A DNA stretch of 5,310 nucleotides from Methanobacteriota archaeon (GTDB taxonomy: Archaea > Thermoplasmatota > DTKX01 > GCA-020343715). Shown in pieces: positions 4,961 through 5,310 of the stretch. The stretch lies in the NCBI GenBank assembly GCA_030594725.1, contig JAUVEQ010000225.1, positions 1 through 5,310 of the forward strand. The letters are read 5' to 3'. Position 1 is the stretch's first letter. Each line of letters begins with the position of its first letter. Under the pieces are notes generated by a model, which did not search any database, had not been told where the DNA came from, and saw only the letters and a list, made by a program, of their open reading frames with translations. Both the position numbers and the translations under genes were made by a program.

Positions 4961-4978
4961 CCGATCCATAGCGATCGG
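4961..4978 (+). repeat. Small hairpin in the PKD-gene leader
   Basis: CCGATC (4961-4966) and GATCGG (4973-4978) form a perfect six-pair stem with the loop CATAGC. It lies about a dozen bases after the predicted transcription start and leaves the ribosome binding site at 4999 free. It could stabilise the 5' end or be a DNA operator. Confidence 0.4.
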
Positions 4979-4998
4979 AGCCTACTACCCGCCGACAT

Positions 4999-5005
4999 AG
5001 GAGTG
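4999..5005 (+). promoter_or_regulatory. Ribosome binding site of the PKD-protein gene
   Basis: AGGAGTG lies seven bases before the ATG at 5013, good spacing for the archaeal anti-16S pairing. It settles the start of a gene whose reading frame is cut by the window end. Confidence 0.6.
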
Positions 5006-5012
5006 TCCCCGA

Positions 5013-5310
5013 ATGTCATCTAGAAGCAGGACAGGCTTCTTCTTATCAAAGCCCTTCCTAGCCTTGCTCCTGCTGGCGTTCACGATCCTGGTCATGGCGG
5101 GTGGTTCTGCTGGAGAGGGAATTGTGATCGTGAACCTGGGCGATGATGTGTTGGCCCAGGAGGACACCGCGGTCACAATCAATTCCCTCGTGTCCTACAC
5201 CGGGTCTGTTAATCTGGAGTACCTCTGGACCTTCGGTGATGGGAGCCAGTCGGACCTACAGAGGCCCTCCCACATCTACACGAGGGCAGGCAACTACACG
5301 ATGACCCTCA
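5013..5310 (+). CDS. Exported PKD-domain surface protein (3' end missing)
   Basis: 99 codons are visible and the frame is open at the window end. The N terminus is a Sec-type signal: basic residues Arg4, Arg6 and Lys13, a hydrophobic core at about 14-29 ('FLALLLLAFTILVMAG'), then small residues 'GGSAGEG', with cleavage plausible after Ala33. From about residue 42 the chain enters a PKD domain, with the signature 'YLWTFGDGSQSD' (70-81) and 'HIYTRAGNYTMTL' (87-99). PKD domains are Ig-like sandwiches common in large archaeal cell-surface proteins, where they act as stalks or binding modules. The complete protein probably carries more repeats or another domain beyond the window. The gene has its own strong promoter and leader, which suggests independent and possibly regulated expression. 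Confidence 0.9.
   Translation, partial: MSSRSRTGFFLSKPFLALLLLAFTILVMAGGSAGEGIVIVNLGDDVLAQEDTAVTINSLVSYTGSVNLEYLWTFGDGSQSDLQRPSHIYTRAGNYTMTL

Larger units (their letters stand above)
4620..5012. other. Gene-free structured intergenic region and 5' leader
   Basis: About 390 bases without a convincing gene. It is visibly more A/T-rich than the flanking genes, mainly at about 4795-4930. It contains a long hairpin (4641-4689), a weaker nested inverted repeat (4733-4780), a near-palindrome CCCGG-AA-CCGGG (4809-4820), a tandem ATAATCGGGG repeat (4889-4911), a consensus TATA box (4920-4927), an alternating purine-pyrimidine tract (4943-4957) and a leader hairpin (4961-4978). The 3' part is clearly the promoter and leader of the PKD gene. 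The 5' part could hold the 3' untranslated region of the PH-like gene, an operator cluster or a small RNA. No tRNA or rRNA signature is seen. Confidence 0.6.

Overview
The window looks archaeal. Start codons are preceded either by TATA-like boxes at a leaderless or short-leader distance or by GGTG/GAGG-type ribosome binding sites. Bacterial -35/-10 promoters are not evident. Codon use is GC-rich with many AGG arginine codons, and four of the five visible stop codons are TGA. Together with a TrmO/TsaA-family protein, PAS signalling proteins, a CheY-like receiver and a secreted PKD protein, this fits a euryarchaeon of the Thermoplasmata type, possibly Methanomassiliicoccales-like. That placement is inference, not proof.

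Layout: (1) 1-1137 (+) is the 3' part of a PAS-domain sensor whose C-terminal half has the outline of a histidine-kinase core but lacks its ATP-binding signatures. (2) 1158-1610 (-) is a TrmO/TsaA-family tRNA methyltransferase, convergent with the sensor. (3) 1611-1789 is a divergent promoter region with a strong dyad. (4) 1790-3511 (+) is a large, unrecognised membrane-anchored cytoplasmic protein. It has one N-terminal transmembrane helix, a longin/roadblock-like domain, an Ig-like beta-sandwich and a C-terminal alpha/beta domain. (5) 3528-3902 (-) is a stand-alone receiver with all phosphorylation residues intact, convergent with the previous gene. (6) 3903-4079 is a second divergent promoter region. 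(7) 4080-4619 (+) is a two-helix membrane protein with a cytoplasmic PH-like domain. (8) 4620-5012 is about 390 bases without a convincing gene, with hairpins, short repeats, a consensus TATA box and a leader. (9) 5013-5310 (+) is the start of an exported PKD-domain protein that runs off the window.

The genes are mostly single units in alternating orientation rather than one operon, so functional links are weak. The sensor fragment and the receiver are both signal-transduction parts but are not adjacent or co-directional. The most novel-looking items are the longin-like/Ig-like/alpha-beta membrane protein, whose domain order invites comparison with adaptor and coatomer appendages, and the structured intergenic region at 4620-5012.
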